Assembly: GCA_963709425.1 (NCBI GenBank)
Contig: CAVPWG010000005.1
Span: 62,001-126,000, forward strand
From: JAICJC01 sp963709425
GTDB taxonomy: Bacteria; Actinomycetota; Thermoleophilia; Gaiellales; JAICJC01
Length of the DNA stretch: 64,000 nt
Direction of reading: 5' to 3'
In this document: positions 1-7,942 of the stretch, piece by piece
Layout: each line of letters begins with the position of its first letter
Position numbering within the stretch: the stretch's first letter is position 1
Notes under the pieces: generated by a model
Told to the model about the DNA's origin: nothing
The model's database searches: none
The model's input: only the letters and a program-made list of their open reading frames with translations
Program-made: the position numbers and the translations under genes

Positions 1-88
1 GCGGAAAGGCGCAGGCGGATGCCACAGACGGCTGACTGCTCTCGGCTGGCGCCGTTTCAGCGGAGAAGCATCCGGGCATGCCGCAGAG

Positions 89-196
89 ATGCTGCCCACT
101 CTTGCTCTGCCAACTCTTGCGCTCGGTACCGGCGTCGGGATCGTCGGGCTGATCGTCATCATCGTCCTCATCGTGCTGATAATCCGCATCCTGTGA
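89..196 (+). CDS. 35-aa single-span membrane micropeptide
   Basis: The ATG at 89 opens a 35-codon frame that ends in TGA at 194. The product is almost wholly hydrophobic from residue 12 on (GVGIVGLIVIIVLIVLIIRI), enough for one membrane span, with a single Arg near the C-terminus. It lies 14 bases upstream of the 158-aa gene at 211 on the same strand, so the two may be co-transcribed. Similar one-helix micropeptides recur in this window (7449, 8697, 9224). No function can be assigned. It could be a chance hydrophobic frame, but its position and composition favour a gene. Confidence 0.5.
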   Translation: MLPTLALPTLALGTGVGIVGLIVIIVLIVLIIRIL

Positions 197-210
197 CCAA
201 CCCGTCGACG

Positions 211-687
211 ATGTCTGACTCCGATAACGTCGCGGTGTACTTGAACGACCACCTCGGTGGGTCTGCGGCTGCGCTCCAGCTGGTCGATTCGCTGAGAGCG
301 GACGCCGATCCGGAGCTCGGGGAGGTGCTGGAGGCGGTTCAGGATGAGATCCTGGAGGACCGCGAGACGTTGCTGCAGGTGATGCGGTCGTTGAATGTCG
401 AGCCGGGCGCGGTCAAGCAGGTCGCCGGTCGCATCGCCGGTGCGGCACTCCGACTGCAGGCGAGCGAGGCGGTGGCCGGCAGCGCCGAGCTCAGTCAGTT
501 GCTGCGGCTGGAGGTCCTGGTGCTCGGAATCTCGGGCAAGATCGCCGGGTGGACGGCGGTGGGTGCGAGCCAGGATGGTCGTCTCGAGGGCGTGGACCTC
601 GACAGCCTTGTCGAGCGCGCCCGCAGCCAGTTGATCCGCCTCGAACCGTACCGACTGCGAGCCGCGGCCGCGGCGCTCCACTCATAG
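211..687 (+). CDS. Helical bundle protein of unknown function (158 aa)
   Basis: The frame is open further upstream, but the ATG at 211 gives a sensible acidic N-terminus (MSDSDNVAVYLNDHLGG) and clears the 35-aa gene before it. The protein is predicted to be almost entirely helical: four amphipathic stretches at about residues 8-30, 36-66, 72-95 and 105-150, with no Cys and no membrane segment. This layout resembles small four-helix stress proteins such as ferritin-like DUF892, but no iron-ligand motif is visible. The following 125 bases hold no gene. The stress-gene surroundings suggest a stress role; this is inference only. Confidence 0.7.
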   Translation: MSDSDNVAVYLNDHLGGSAAALQLVDSLRADADPELGEVLEAVQDEILEDRETLLQVMRSLNVEPGAVKQVAGRIAGAALRLQASEAVAGSAELSQLLRLEVLVLGISGKIAGWTAVGASQDGRLEGVDLDSLVERARSQLIRLEPYRLRAAAAALHS

Positions 688-874
688 ATGCCGCGTTGCA
701 GCCACGCATGCGCTTGAGCGACTCCTGCTCCTCCAGTGCCGCAACTACGCCGCCGAATAGCAAAGCTCGATCGACTGGCCAGAGAGCACGGTCGCGGTTC
801 TGCCCTCACGTCATGGACGTAACGGCGCCGACTCACGAGGAGGCGGTCGCCCGCTTCTGGGCGATGGTCGCCCG

Positions 875-1399
875 GTGAGTGGCTTCCATGACTGGGAGGC
901 GACGGAGCGGGTGCTCGACTCGGGTGGCTTTGAGTCGCGTCAGCGTGTGCTTGTGCCGGAGCCGGCCGTCGAGGCCTCCGGGACCGGCGCGCGCTGGCTC
1001 GGCGTCACGTACTGGAGCGCAGTCGACGGCTTCACGCATGGCGGTGTCCGCGCTATGTGGGGCGGCGGAGGTGGCCGGCTCCGCCTGTTGGGCGGCGCGA
1101 CCCTGCTCAGGTTCAGCCCGCCGGAGCTCCGGTACACGGGCCGCATCGTCTCGTGCCGCCATGCCATCGAGGGCGGACTATTGGCGCTGCGGGCCGGCGG
1201 CTCGGTCACGCTCGCGCAGAGGCGCGACGGTGCCGAGCACGAGCTCAGTGTCACCGTCGAGGAGTATCTGCCACGTTTGGCGGCGCGAGCCCGCGCACCG
1301 TCGTGGACGGGCGTTCTGTACGCCAAGGGCCAGAGCCCGTTCCACGCCGCCGTCAGCCGCCACTACTTCGAGCGGCTCGTGCGGGGGCGATCGATGTGA
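875..1399 (+). CDS. Hypothetical protein (174 aa) coupled to an SDR gene
   Basis: A GTG at 875 opens a 174-aa frame whose TGA overlaps the GTG of the SDR-family gene at 1396, so the two are translationally coupled. A 21-codon ATG frame at 813-878 (MDVTAPTHEEAVARFWAMVAR) in turn overlaps this start by GTGA and could be a leader peptide or the remnant of a longer upstream gene. The protein is rich in beta-type sequence with many Gly, Arg and Leu, and has no Cys cluster or membrane span. I do not recognise the family. A role as partner of the neighbouring oxidoreductase is possible. Confidence 0.6.
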   Translation: MSGFHDWEATERVLDSGGFESRQRVLVPEPAVEASGTGARWLGVTYWSAVDGFTHGGVRAMWGGGGGRLRLLGGATLLRFSPPELRYTGRIVSCRHAIEGGLLALRAGGSVTLAQRRDGAEHELSVTVEEYLPRLAARARAPSWTGVLYAKGQSPFHAAVSRHYFERLVRGRSM

Positions 1400-2262
1400 G
1401 GATCACCGTGTTCGGAGCGACGGGCGTCGTCGGCCAGGCACTCCTGCCATTGTTGAAAGGCGAGCACGAGGTCGTCGCCGTCTCGCGCGGGCCCCGCGAC
1501 GGGGACGGAATCCGGTGGGTCGAAGCGGACGTCGCCTCGGGCGCGGGCGTGGCGACCGCGCTCGACGGAGCGAGCGCCGCCTACTACCTCGTTCACTCGC
1601 TCGGTACGCGCGACTTTGAGCGGCAGGACCGTGACGCGGCGCGGAACGTGTCACGACAGGCGGCTCGGGCGGGACTCGAGCAGATCGTCTACCTGGGCGG
1701 CCTGGGAGGGGATGACCCCGATACATCGCTGCACCTGCGTAGCCGGCGCGAGACGGCTGCGCACCTGGCCGCGGACGGGGTGCCTGTGACGACGCTGCGA
1801 GCGGCGATGGTCATCGGCAAGGGCAGCGCGGCCTTCGAGACGATCCTCAGCCTTGTCAAAAGGTTGCCGATCATGATCACTCCAAGCTGGGTCTCCACGC
1901 CGACGCAACCGATCGCGCTTGAAGACATCGCGCAATATCTGGTCGGGGTCGCAGGCAACCAAGCAGCCATCGGCGGGGCCTTCGACGCCGGTGGGCCGGA
2001 GGTTATGACCTACCGACAGATGATCGAGCGGATTGCGGCGCTGCTCGGCCGGCGGCCCCGCATCGTCGAGGTGCCCGTGCTCACGCCGGCACTGTCGGCC
2101 CTGTGGCTCGAGCTCGTCACACCCGTCAACGCTTCCGTGGCGCGCCCGCTGGTCGAGGGCCTCCGCAGCCCGACCGTCGCACGTGAGGAACGGCTACGAA
2201 GCCTGCTCCCCCTCGAGCTCACTCCGTTCGACGAAGCTGCACGGCGCGCGTTCGAGAGCTGA
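1396..2262 (+). CDS. NmrA-like atypical SDR NAD(P)-binding protein
   Basis: A 288-aa Rossmann-fold protein. The dinucleotide-binding motif GATGVVGQALL lies at residues 7-17, followed by an acidic strand end (EADVASGAG) and AYYLVHSLG near residue 60, typical of extended/atypical SDRs of the NmrA group. The Tyr-x3-Lys of classical SDRs is not evident, so substrate reduction is uncertain; it may act as a redox sensor or on quinones or sugars. The GTG start overlaps the TGA of the gene before it. The C-terminal 80 residues (MTYRQMIERIAALLGRRP onwards) match the substrate-side extension seen in NAD(P)H-binding proteins of this class. Confidence 0.8.
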   Translation: MRITVFGATGVVGQALLPLLKGEHEVVAVSRGPRDGDGIRWVEADVASGAGVATALDGASAAYYLVHSLGTRDFERQDRDAARNVSRQAARAGLEQIVYLGGLGGDDPDTSLHLRSRRETAAHLAADGVPVTTLRAAMVIGKGSAAFETILSLVKRLPIMITPSWVSTPTQPIALEDIAQYLVGVAGNQAAIGGAFDAGGPEVMTYRQMIERIAALLGRRPRIVEVPVLTPALSALWLELVTPVNASVARPLVEGLRSPTVAREERLRSLLPLELTPFDEAARRAFES

Positions 2263-2357
2263 GCATCGGGGTTACGCGGGACGGTCCGATGTCGCGGTTG
2301 GCTTGTGTGCTGGACAGCCGCGACGTGACAAGGGCATCTCGAAGCTGGGCGCCCCTT

Positions 2358-3530
2358 CTACGGCCCGGGTGTCGGCATGGCGTTGATCCGTTCGGCGCGC
2401 TCGTCGAGCAGCTCGCTCACAACTGCGTGGATGGTGCCCGCGATGGGGATCGCGAGTAGGGCGCCGATCAGTCCCAGCACGGCTCCGCCGCAGAGCACTG
2501 CGATCAGCACGACAAGAGACGGGATCTGTACGGTGCGACCGTAGATGAGCGGCTGCAAAATGTGGTTCTCGATCTGCTGATAGATCATCACGATGGCGAA
2601 CATGATGATCCCGGCGCGAGTGTCGACGAACACGAACGCTGAGGCGATGACTACCACTGAGCCGATCGTGGCGCCGACCAGCGGGATCAGGTCGAGCACG
2701 GCCATGAACACACCCAGTGCCAGCGAGTAGGGGACATCAAGTAGGTAGAGCGACAGCGTCGTCACGGCGCCACAGATCAGCGAGATGACCAGGTTCCCGG
2801 CCACATAGCCGCCGACGTTGCGGTTCATGTGCTGCACCGCGGCCGTGACCCGCGGCCGGCGTCCCGGTGGTATTTGGGCCAGAGTCACCCGCGCGATGCC
2901 GGGTAGCTCGTACAGCAGGAAGAGGGTCAGGAAGAAGACCGTCGACACGGCGACCGCACCGCCCAGCACCGTGCCGGCCGCGCCGAACACGACGTTGGGC
3001 AGCGCGTCGAGGTGCTGCTTGGCGTGATCGGCAACGTGGTACTTGTTGTCCAGGCGTTTGATCGTGCTGTCTTGGCGCGCGTCGGATATCGCCTGCGGCA
3101 GGCCGGTCGAAAGCTGGTCGACCTGCGACACGAACGGCACCACCAGCGCCGCCACGATCGCCAGAAAGCCGATCACGGTGGTGAGGAAGACGACGGTAGC
3201 CGCGGGCCGTCGACCCAGACGCGGCTCCAGGCGCTCGACCAGCGGGTTGAGAGCAATCGCCAGGAACGCCGCCGCCAGCGTCCACACAAGAACGTCACGC
3301 ATCTGGCCCAGGAGATCGCCGATGAACCCCAAAGCCAGCAATCCGACGACGATCTTCGCGACGGCCGACCCGCTGATGTCGAACGCCACACGGCGCCGCT
3401 CAGCGGGTCGGGCAGGCGACCCGTCAACGCCCCCGTCCACGAGCTCGGCCGGCGGGATTTCCTCGATGGTTTTAGTGGAGACTTCTGTCATGGCAAAGGA
3501 GCCGGCGGTAGTCCGGCTGAAACCAGACAT
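2358..3530 (-). CDS. AI-2E family transporter (permease)
   Basis: A 390-aa polytopic membrane protein of the AI-2E transporter family (formerly UPF0118, which includes TqsA). It has a soluble N-terminus of about 45 residues, then paired helices (IVVGLLALGFIGDLLGQM; VWTLAAAFLAIALNPLVERL), a central soluble loop at about residues 150-190, and a cluster of C-terminal helices with the family's VPYSLALGVFMAVLDLIPLVG-type region. Members export small molecules or ions; few are proven to carry autoinducer-2. The ATG at 3491 (MTEVSTKT) is an alternative start, and neither start has a clear ribosome site. It stands alone between the SDR gene and a histone-like gene. Confidence 0.9.
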   Translation of the reverse strand: MSGFSRTTAGSFAMTEVSTKTIEEIPPAELVDGGVDGSPARPAERRRVAFDISGSAVAKIVVGLLALGFIGDLLGQMRDVLVWTLAAAFLAIALNPLVERLEPRLGRRPAATVVFLTTVIGFLAIVAALVVPFVSQVDQLSTGLPQAISDARQDSTIKRLDNKYHVADHAKQHLDALPNVVFGAAGTVLGGAVAVSTVFFLTLFLLYELPGIARVTLAQIPPGRRPRVTAAVQHMNRNVGGYVAGNLVISLICGAVTTLSLYLLDVPYSLALGVFMAVLDLIPLVGATIGSVVVIASAFVFVDTRAGIIMFAIVMIYQQIENHILQPLIYGRTVQIPSLVVLIAVLCGGAVLGLIGALLAIPIAGTIHAVVSELLDERAERINAMPTPGP

Positions 3531-3664
3531 GGCGGCGGGCTACTGCCGGTCTTGGCCGGCGCTGGTTCTATGACCATCCAGTAATGCAGCTTCGCCGAAC
3601 ATGGCCGTGCCCAGAACCAGCGATCCATTCCCAACGTGTGTTCGGCCTGTCGCCGTTGGACGTG

Positions 3665-4159
3665 TCAGCGTTCGGGGCGTCGCGTGAGTCCTTGGAGCAC
3701 GACCTCGATCGGCGAGCGGTTGCCGGTCGTCTGAGCCAACTCGCGGAGCTTTCGCATCTCGAACGCTACGTCGTTGATGGTGCACGCGGTGGCGTGGAGC
3801 TCCCGGGTCGTCCGCAGGAGCATCTTCGCCGTGCCGCCGACGGTCGTGACCGACCTGGCCGCGTCGGGAAGGTCGCTCAGGCGGCGTGGCCCCTTGGACG
3901 CGAGGGCGAGTCCGGTAGCGAGGCCGGCGAGTGCGGCACCGGCCGCCAGCGCCGGCTTCCCGGCCTTCTCGGCGATCGGACCGAGGCTCTCGCCGGCCTT
4001 GTGTGCCTGTCCCTTTAGGAAGTCGGACGGATCCTGCCGGTGCACAGTCCGCCTGGTGTTCTGGCGAGGACGGCGTGACCCGGCGCCGTTCCCTGAAGCC
4101 GCACTCCGGGTGCCCGACGCGCCGGAGCGGCGCCGCTGCGATTGGGTCGTCTCAGCCAT
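3665..4159 (-). CDS. Basic H1-like protein with hydrophobic segment
   Basis: A 164-aa protein with three parts: a Ser/Arg/Gly-rich basic tail (residues 1-48), a hydrophobic Ala/Gly-rich stretch (about 66-90, LAAGAALAGLATGLALASKG), and a helical C-terminal region (about 95-155). The tail looks suited to nucleic acid or phosphate binding, and the hydrophobic stretch could enter a membrane. The layout mirrors the protein encoded divergently at 4951 (basic tail, Ala-rich hydrophobic segment, helical end), so the two are probably distant relatives. It follows the DUF892 gene by 24 bases on the same strand and is likely co-expressed with it. No catalytic motif is seen. Confidence 0.75.
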   Translation of the reverse strand: MAETTQSQRRRSGASGTRSAASGNGAGSRRPRQNTRRTVHRQDPSDFLKGQAHKAGESLGPIAEKAGKPALAAGAALAGLATGLALASKGPRRLSDLPDAARSVTTVGGTAKMLLRTTRELHATACTINDVAFEMRKLRELAQTTGNRSPIEVVLQGLTRRPER

Positions 4160-4183
4160 CGCTCTCCACCTTTCGCCGTGGGG

Positions 4184-4801
4184 TCAGGACCGTGCGCCGG
4201 CCGTCTTGCGCTTCGTGGACGTGCGGCGTGCGGCCGGGCCGCTGATCTCGGAAACCGGGATCTCGTCGTGAGCCATGTCGAGCGTCAGGTCCCGAAGCAG
4301 ATCTGCGAGGTACTTCTGCATCCGCTCCTCGTCGCGCAGGATGCTCCGCGCGAGTTGGGCGGTCTCCGTGTCGCCCACGGCCGTGGCCAGGGAGTCGATC
4401 ACCGTGTACGCCGCGATCTCGTGAGCCTCCTCCCCGAACTCGGTCCGCGCGTTTCGGACCATGCGCTCCTGCTCGCCGGACCCGCGCACGACTTCGAGCG
4501 GTCCCTGCGCCGCCGCCTTGGCCTTCGTGAGCGCATCCTGCATCCCCTGTGCCGCCTTCGAAACGCCCTCGGGGCCCGGAAGCGAGACCGTGGCCGGCGT
4601 GCCGCCGAGCTGCTTGATCCGCTTTGAGACGGCCCGAGCGTGGGACTTCGTCTCCTTCAAGTGCTCAGTCAGGCGCTTCTCGTAGTCGGCACGCGTCGTC
4701 GCTTCGATGTGCTGCTCTAGTGCCGCCGTCAGCTGCTGCTCCTTCGCATATGCCTCATTCAAGAGGCCGACCATTTTGGTGTCACGAGCCGTGTCCGGCA
4801 T
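4184..4801 (-). CDS. DUF892 (YciE-type) ferritin-like protein
   Basis: A 205-aa helical protein with the DUF892 opening (KMVGLLNEAYAKEQQLTAAL) and the paired-helix pattern of the ferritin-like fold. It has conserved acidic and His residues (YAKEQ near 15-19, HLKETKSHARAV near 47-58, GEEAHEIAAY near 123-132) where the family binds a di-iron site. Relatives such as E. coli YciE/YciF are induced by osmotic and general stress. The last 15 residues are a basic Arg/Lys tail, unlike the core and perhaps DNA-contacting. A GGGTAT-type promoter candidate lies 40 bases upstream, back to back with that of the H1-like gene. Confidence 0.88.
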   Translation of the reverse strand: MPDTARDTKMVGLLNEAYAKEQQLTAALEQHIEATTRADYEKRLTEHLKETKSHARAVSKRIKQLGGTPATVSLPGPEGVSKAAQGMQDALTKAKAAAQGPLEVVRGSGEQERMVRNARTEFGEEAHEIAAYTVIDSLATAVGDTETAQLARSILRDEERMQKYLADLLRDLTLDMAHDEIPVSEISGPAARRTSTKRKTAGARS

Positions 4802-4840
4802 CGGTTCCTCCGATCATGGGTCAGTCGTTCGGATCCGGTC

Positions 4841-4866
4841 ATACCCGGAATTCGCGATGGTCAAGC
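4841..4866 (-). promoter_or_regulatory. Candidate SigB-type promoter for the DUF892 gene
   Basis: Read on the minus strand this is GCTT, 16 bases, GGGTAT. The -10 part matches the GGGTAT element of SigB/SigF-type promoters exactly; the -35 part differs from GTTT at one base. It lies about 40 bases before the DUF892 start codon. Inference from pattern only. Confidence 0.45.
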
Positions 4867-4870
4867 ACCG

Positions 4871-4895
4871 GTTAGAACGATCTCCATCAGGGTAG
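4871..4895 (+). promoter_or_regulatory. Candidate SigB-type promoter for the H1-like gene
   Basis: GTTA, 15 bases, GGGTAG on the plus strand, ending 55 bases before the ATG at 4951. It sits back to back with the minus-strand candidate at 4841-4866, so both divergent genes could answer to the same stress sigma factor. Confidence 0.45.
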
Positions 4896-4950
4896 GAGGC
4901 CCGCGACTAAAGGCCGGCGACCGTTGGTCTGAACAAGTTGGGAGGACGAC

Positions 4951-5586
4951 ATGGCAACTCCGAAACGATCGAGTGCGAATCGCGGCAAGAGCGCCGCAAA
5001 CCGCTCTCGCGCTGCGTCCGCGTCGACGGCCGCGTCTTCAAAGACGACGAAAAGCGCGCAGTCCGCGAAGTCCGCCGGCTCCACCTCGCGTGCGCCCAAA
5101 AAGACCGGCACAACGCGAGCGGGCACAGCGAGCTCGCGAGCATCGGCAGCGCCGAAGAACGGCTCAACGCGTGCCCGCGGCAGTGCCAACCGGCGGACGG
5201 CGAGCTCCCAGAACGGCGCGGCTCGACGGCGGCAGGATTCAACTCGCCGGACGGCCCAGACACATGACGGGGTGGCGGAGTCGGTAAAGCATGCCGGCAC
5301 CTCGGCCCTCCGGGCCGCGAACCGTGCGAGCGGTCCGGCGCTCACCGTCGCCGCCGCCGCCGCGGGCATCGCCGGAGGGCTGATGCTGCGCCAGCGGTCG
5401 AAGCCGACTATGCGCGACGGTCTCGGCGCACGCTCGCGACACGTACTGCACGACATCGACCCGACGTCGATCCTCGAAGGGCTCGGCAAGGCGAGCATCC
5501 AGTTAAGTCAGCGAAGCAAGAGCATCGCCCACGATATCGAGCGCGTCGCCGACCGCGCGGAACGACTCGGGAAGGTGCTGCGCTAG
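4951..5586 (+). CDS. Histone H1-like basic protein with hydrophobic C-terminal half
   Basis: 211 aa. Residues 1-105 are a low-complexity Ser/Ala/Lys/Arg/Thr tail resembling the C-terminal tails of bacterial H1-like proteins (Hc1, AlgP). Residues 106-130 begin an ordered part with an Ala-rich hydrophobic stretch (ALTVAAAAAGIAGGLMLRQR), and residues 150-211 are amphipathic helix (SKSIAHDIERVADRAERLGK). A GGAGG ribosome site sits 7 bases before the ATG. The protein is probably nucleoid-associated and perhaps membrane-tethered. It is divergent from the DUF892 / H1-like pair at 3665-4801, whose smaller member has the same three-part plan. Confidence 0.8.
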   Translation: MATPKRSSANRGKSAANRSRAASASTAASSKTTKSAQSAKSAGSTSRAPKKTGTTRAGTASSRASAAPKNGSTRARGSANRRTASSQNGAARRRQDSTRRTAQTHDGVAESVKHAGTSALRAANRASGPALTVAAAAAGIAGGLMLRQRSKPTMRDGLGARSRHVLHDIDPTSILEGLGKASIQLSQRSKSIAHDIERVADRAERLGKVLR

Positions 5587-5854
5587 ACCGCCGCATTCGG
5601 GCGTGTGCGGGGCTAGCTGGACCGCCACCTATGCAGCGCCATGTGCCGAGACACTCCGGATTGCAGACGGACCCTGGGTAACGACCGCACACCCGGGACA
5701 TCTACCGTCTACCGAAGCAGACCTGATGGCACGTGCCGAGGCTGGAGCCTCCGGCTGCGTCGCGCGCGCTACCTCGGGTCACGGGCCCGACCCTGGGGGG
5801 GTTTCGAACGCCGGCTATGAGAAGCACCCAGACTGCCGTGTTAGCATCGCGCGA

Positions 5855-6175
5855 ATGAGCTCCGAGTGGCGAACGCGTCGGGAGCGGGCGGCGAAGAACG
5901 AGCAGTCGTTCCAGTCCTACAACGAGCGGCGCGTTGCCATGGAGGAAGCCGGCGAGACACCCGACGCGGAGCCGGTGCCGTTCGTGTGCGAGTGCGACGA
6001 CCCGACGTGCGCGAAGGCGATCGAGATTCCACTCGGAGAGTACGAGCGCGCCGTGGAAGCCGCAGACCGTTTCGTGGTCGTACCCGGCCATGAGGATCCT
6101 GCAGTCGAGGTGGTCGTCGAAATCCGCGACAACTTCCTCATCGTCTCCAAACCAGACCTCAGGCGCAGACCCTGA
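5855..6175 (+). CDS. CxCx4C small protein, paralogue of the gene at 30184
   Basis: A 106-aa protein. The frame is open to 5603, but the ATG at 5855 gives an N-terminus (MSSEWRTRRERAAKNEQSF) that aligns with the paralogue at 30184. The order is a basic helix (1-30), an acidic linker, a CECDDPTC motif near residue 44 (CxCx4C), the helix IEIPLGEYERAV, then RFVVVPGHE and a closing beta hairpin. The three Cys plus a following acidic or His residue suggest a small metal site, probably zinc. I know similar short proteins from soil actinobacteria but no function for them. It stands alone between intergenic stretches. Confidence 0.75.
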   Translation: MSSEWRTRRERAAKNEQSFQSYNERRVAMEEAGETPDAEPVPFVCECDDPTCAKAIEIPLGEYERAVEAADRFVVVPGHEDPAVEVVVEIRDNFLIVSKPDLRRRP

Positions 6176-6662
6176 CGACGTAACGCTTCCCGCCCCCGGA
6201 ATGCACCACCGCGCCGGAGGTCAGCGCCGTGGGCTCGAGCTCGTCGCTGCTCGAGCAGCGCCTCGATCGCCCAAGGGCTCACAGCGGCGGCCACTCCTCC
6301 TCAGCGGCGTCGGCGTCCACTGGCGAATAGGTGTAGGGCCGAGGCCCCCTGTCTTCCGGAGGGAGCCTCGACCGCGTGTGCCCCGGTTCGCGGCCGAGCC
6401 CACAGAATGCGGTGACGATCGCCCGACCAGATCGGGGATACTGAATTGCCCAAGCGAGCGGGTGCACTGCGGTGACGGATAGGGCGAGGCTCCGCGCCGC
6501 GAGCCGCCCATGGTGCGACCAGGGCCCGCCCTTGTCTAGTCTCGATGGCGGCCAGGCATGGCGGAAGTGAGTCGCCGATGGCCTGCCCGGCCGCACCAGT
6601 ACGCCCAACATGCTCGGATAGGAGCGTCGGGTAACGGGCGAAGAATCTCGCCTCGTTCGAGT
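6176..6662 (+). other. Intergenic region without a convincing gene
   Basis: 487 bases. A minus-strand ATG at 6666 overlaps the STAS stop as ATGA and opens a 121-codon frame to 6301 (starting MNSNEARFFARYPTLLSEHV). Beyond about residue 45 it is Arg/Pro-rich with the look of a non-coding GC-rich frame, so I do not call it a gene. No RNA gene or terminator is evident. Confidence 0.4.
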
Positions 6663-7115
6663 TCATGGCTGGCCGACCGCCGCTAGCGCAACGGCGCGGG
6701 TCTCCGAGATGGAGACGCGCTTGTCGACGCCGGTCAAGGCGAGGAGTCGTCTGGGAAAGCCGTCCCGCGGTGCGACGATCCGAATGGAATGCTCGACGTG
6801 CTGCTCGGCCTGCTGGGCGCCGTAGGCGAGTGCGCGAAGGACGCTGCTATCCATGAACTCGACCTGGGTCAGATCGACGATCACGGTCGACCCCGCATCG
6901 AACGCCCGCTCGAGTCGCTGCATAAGACTCGGCTCGACCCCGAGATCATGCTCACCTACGAGGCTCAGCACCCAGACACCTCGCACCTGCTCGACAATCA
7001 CCCGTCCAACCGCCAAGAGAATCACCCCCGAGAAGTTGAAAAGATGCCGCCTGAAGCCGCGTTCGGCCCCTGCGCCTACCACCGAAAATTTAGACTCGCG
7101 CGTCCGGCCCGTCAA
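6663..7115 (-). CDS. STAS-domain anti-sigma factor antagonist
   Basis: 150 aa from a TTG start; a GTG at 7025 is a shorter alternative that trims a non-conserved N-terminus. Residues about 38-140 form a STAS domain. The strand VWVLSLVGEHDL is followed by IVDLTQVEFMDSSVLRAL, which carries the canonical Asp-Ser-Ser site where an RsbW/SpoIIAB-type kinase phosphorylates the antagonist. In partner switching, the unphosphorylated form binds the anti-sigma factor and frees sigma. A candidate kinase of that class is encoded at 30549. The start is uncertain because no good ribosome site precedes either candidate. Confidence 0.82.
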   Translation of the reverse strand: MTGRTRESKFSVVGAGAERGFRRHLFNFSGVILLAVGRVIVEQVRGVWVLSLVGEHDLGVEPSLMQRLERAFDAGSTVIVDLTQVEFMDSSVLRALAYGAQQAEQHVEHSIRIVAPRDGFPRRLLALTGVDKRVSISETRAVALAAVGQP

Positions 7116-7448
7116 GCATCGGACGTGTCACCCGCGTGCGACGTAAGCGACGGCTGCACTGAGGATGATCATCGCGCCGGTGGCCATCTCGCAGCGAGTG
7201 AAGCCGGCACGGCCTCGCGGCCGTGAGTGCGGAATCGCCTGGCTGCGCTACCAGACGATGTCGCACCGCCTGCGGCGACGATGTCGAGTCCGCGAACGAT
7301 GACGCCGGCCTCTACCTGAAGCCCGGGGTGACCACTGCGTGTGGGGGTGCTGCTCGCCCCGCGATCGCCGAGGCGCTGAGCCGCCGGCGAGGACAGAAGA
7401 AGGTTGCGCGGCGGTTTCCATTTTCTGGACGGCGGGTAGGAGTGATGA
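7116..7448 (+). other. Intergenic region carrying a stress-type promoter
   Basis: 333 bases between the STAS gene (minus strand) and the 59-aa gene at 7449. No reading frame here has coding character. Its 3' end holds the promoter candidate listed at 7414-7439. Confidence 0.4.
7414..7439 (+). promoter_or_regulatory. Candidate SigB-type promoter for the 59-aa gene
   Basis: GTTT, 16 bases, GGGTAG. The -10 part ends 9 bases before the ATG at 7449, so the transcript would start at or next to the start codon and would be leaderless or nearly so. The same bases (GTAGGAG) could serve as a ribosome site if transcription starts further upstream; both readings are open. Confidence 0.4.
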
Positions 7449-7628
7449 ATGCGCTTGCTGCGCGTCAACCTGCTCGGCCTCGTCTATCTGATCGCGGGTG
7501 TCCTGGTGGCGGCGACGCACCACTACTTCCGAAACCTCCACAGCCTCCGACTGATCGCCTCCGCGGTGCTAGCGATCGTCCTGTGGCCGCTCGTCTTGCT
7601 GGGCGTTGACCTCCACATTCACCGCTAG
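7449..7628 (+). CDS. 59-aa membrane protein with two spans
   Basis: The ATG at 7449 is preceded by TAGGAG and opens 59 codons. Two hydrophobic stretches flank a polar turn: residues 4-22 (LRVNLLGLVYLIAGVLVAA) and about 35-52 (IASAVLAIVLWPLVLLG), with HHYFRNLHSLR between. The C-terminus is DLHIHR. It is probably an inner-membrane protein with both ends on the same side. A stress-type promoter candidate abuts the start. No family recognised, but comparable short two-span proteins are common in actinobacterial stress loci. Confidence 0.7.
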   Translation: MRLLRVNLLGLVYLIAGVLVAATHHYFRNLHSLRLIASAVLAIVLWPLVLLGVDLHIHR

Positions 7629-7942
7629 CCCGTCCATCGAGCGTGGTTGGTAGCGAGATTCAGGAGGAGATGGCACGGATCAGTCGGGTGGCGACGATGC
7701 TCCGCGCCCAGAAGCTCGCCCTCGCTTTCGAGGGGGACGATGCTGTCGGGTGGGCTGCATCGATTCGCCGAGCCACCGCTCAGCCGGGCGCGACCGGTGT
7801 GGTTGGTCGCGGTGCGACACGAGCCGAGGCAGCCGAGGATGCGTGGAGGCGACATGTCGCACGGCAACCGGTTTCGGACGTGGGATGTTCAATCTCTCCC
7901 GACCCTGGGTACTCGACCTGCTCTCAACGGGAGGAGGAAGAC
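7629..7942 (+). other. Gene-poor stretch with an open frame running into the PRC gene
   Basis: 314 bases. The frame of the PRC-barrel gene is open back to a GTG at 7643, and parts of it (AEAAEDAWRRHVA near 7835) look protein-like. It could be a short gene whose stop has been lost or a longer N-terminus of the PRC protein. The strong ribosome site and promoter candidate at 7887-7943 argue that translation begins at 7943. Confidence 0.35.
7887..7912 (+). promoter_or_regulatory. Candidate SigB-type promoter for the PRC-barrel gene
   Basis: GTTC, 16 bases, GGGTAC, ending 30 bases before the ATG at 7943 and leaving room for a GGAGGAGG ribosome site. Pattern match only. Confidence 0.4.

Noticed and set aside
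6301..6666. A 121-codon minus-strand frame overlapping the STAS stop by ATGA
   Set aside because: The overlap is suggestive, but composition after residue 45 is typical of a non-coding GC-rich frame and no family is recognised.
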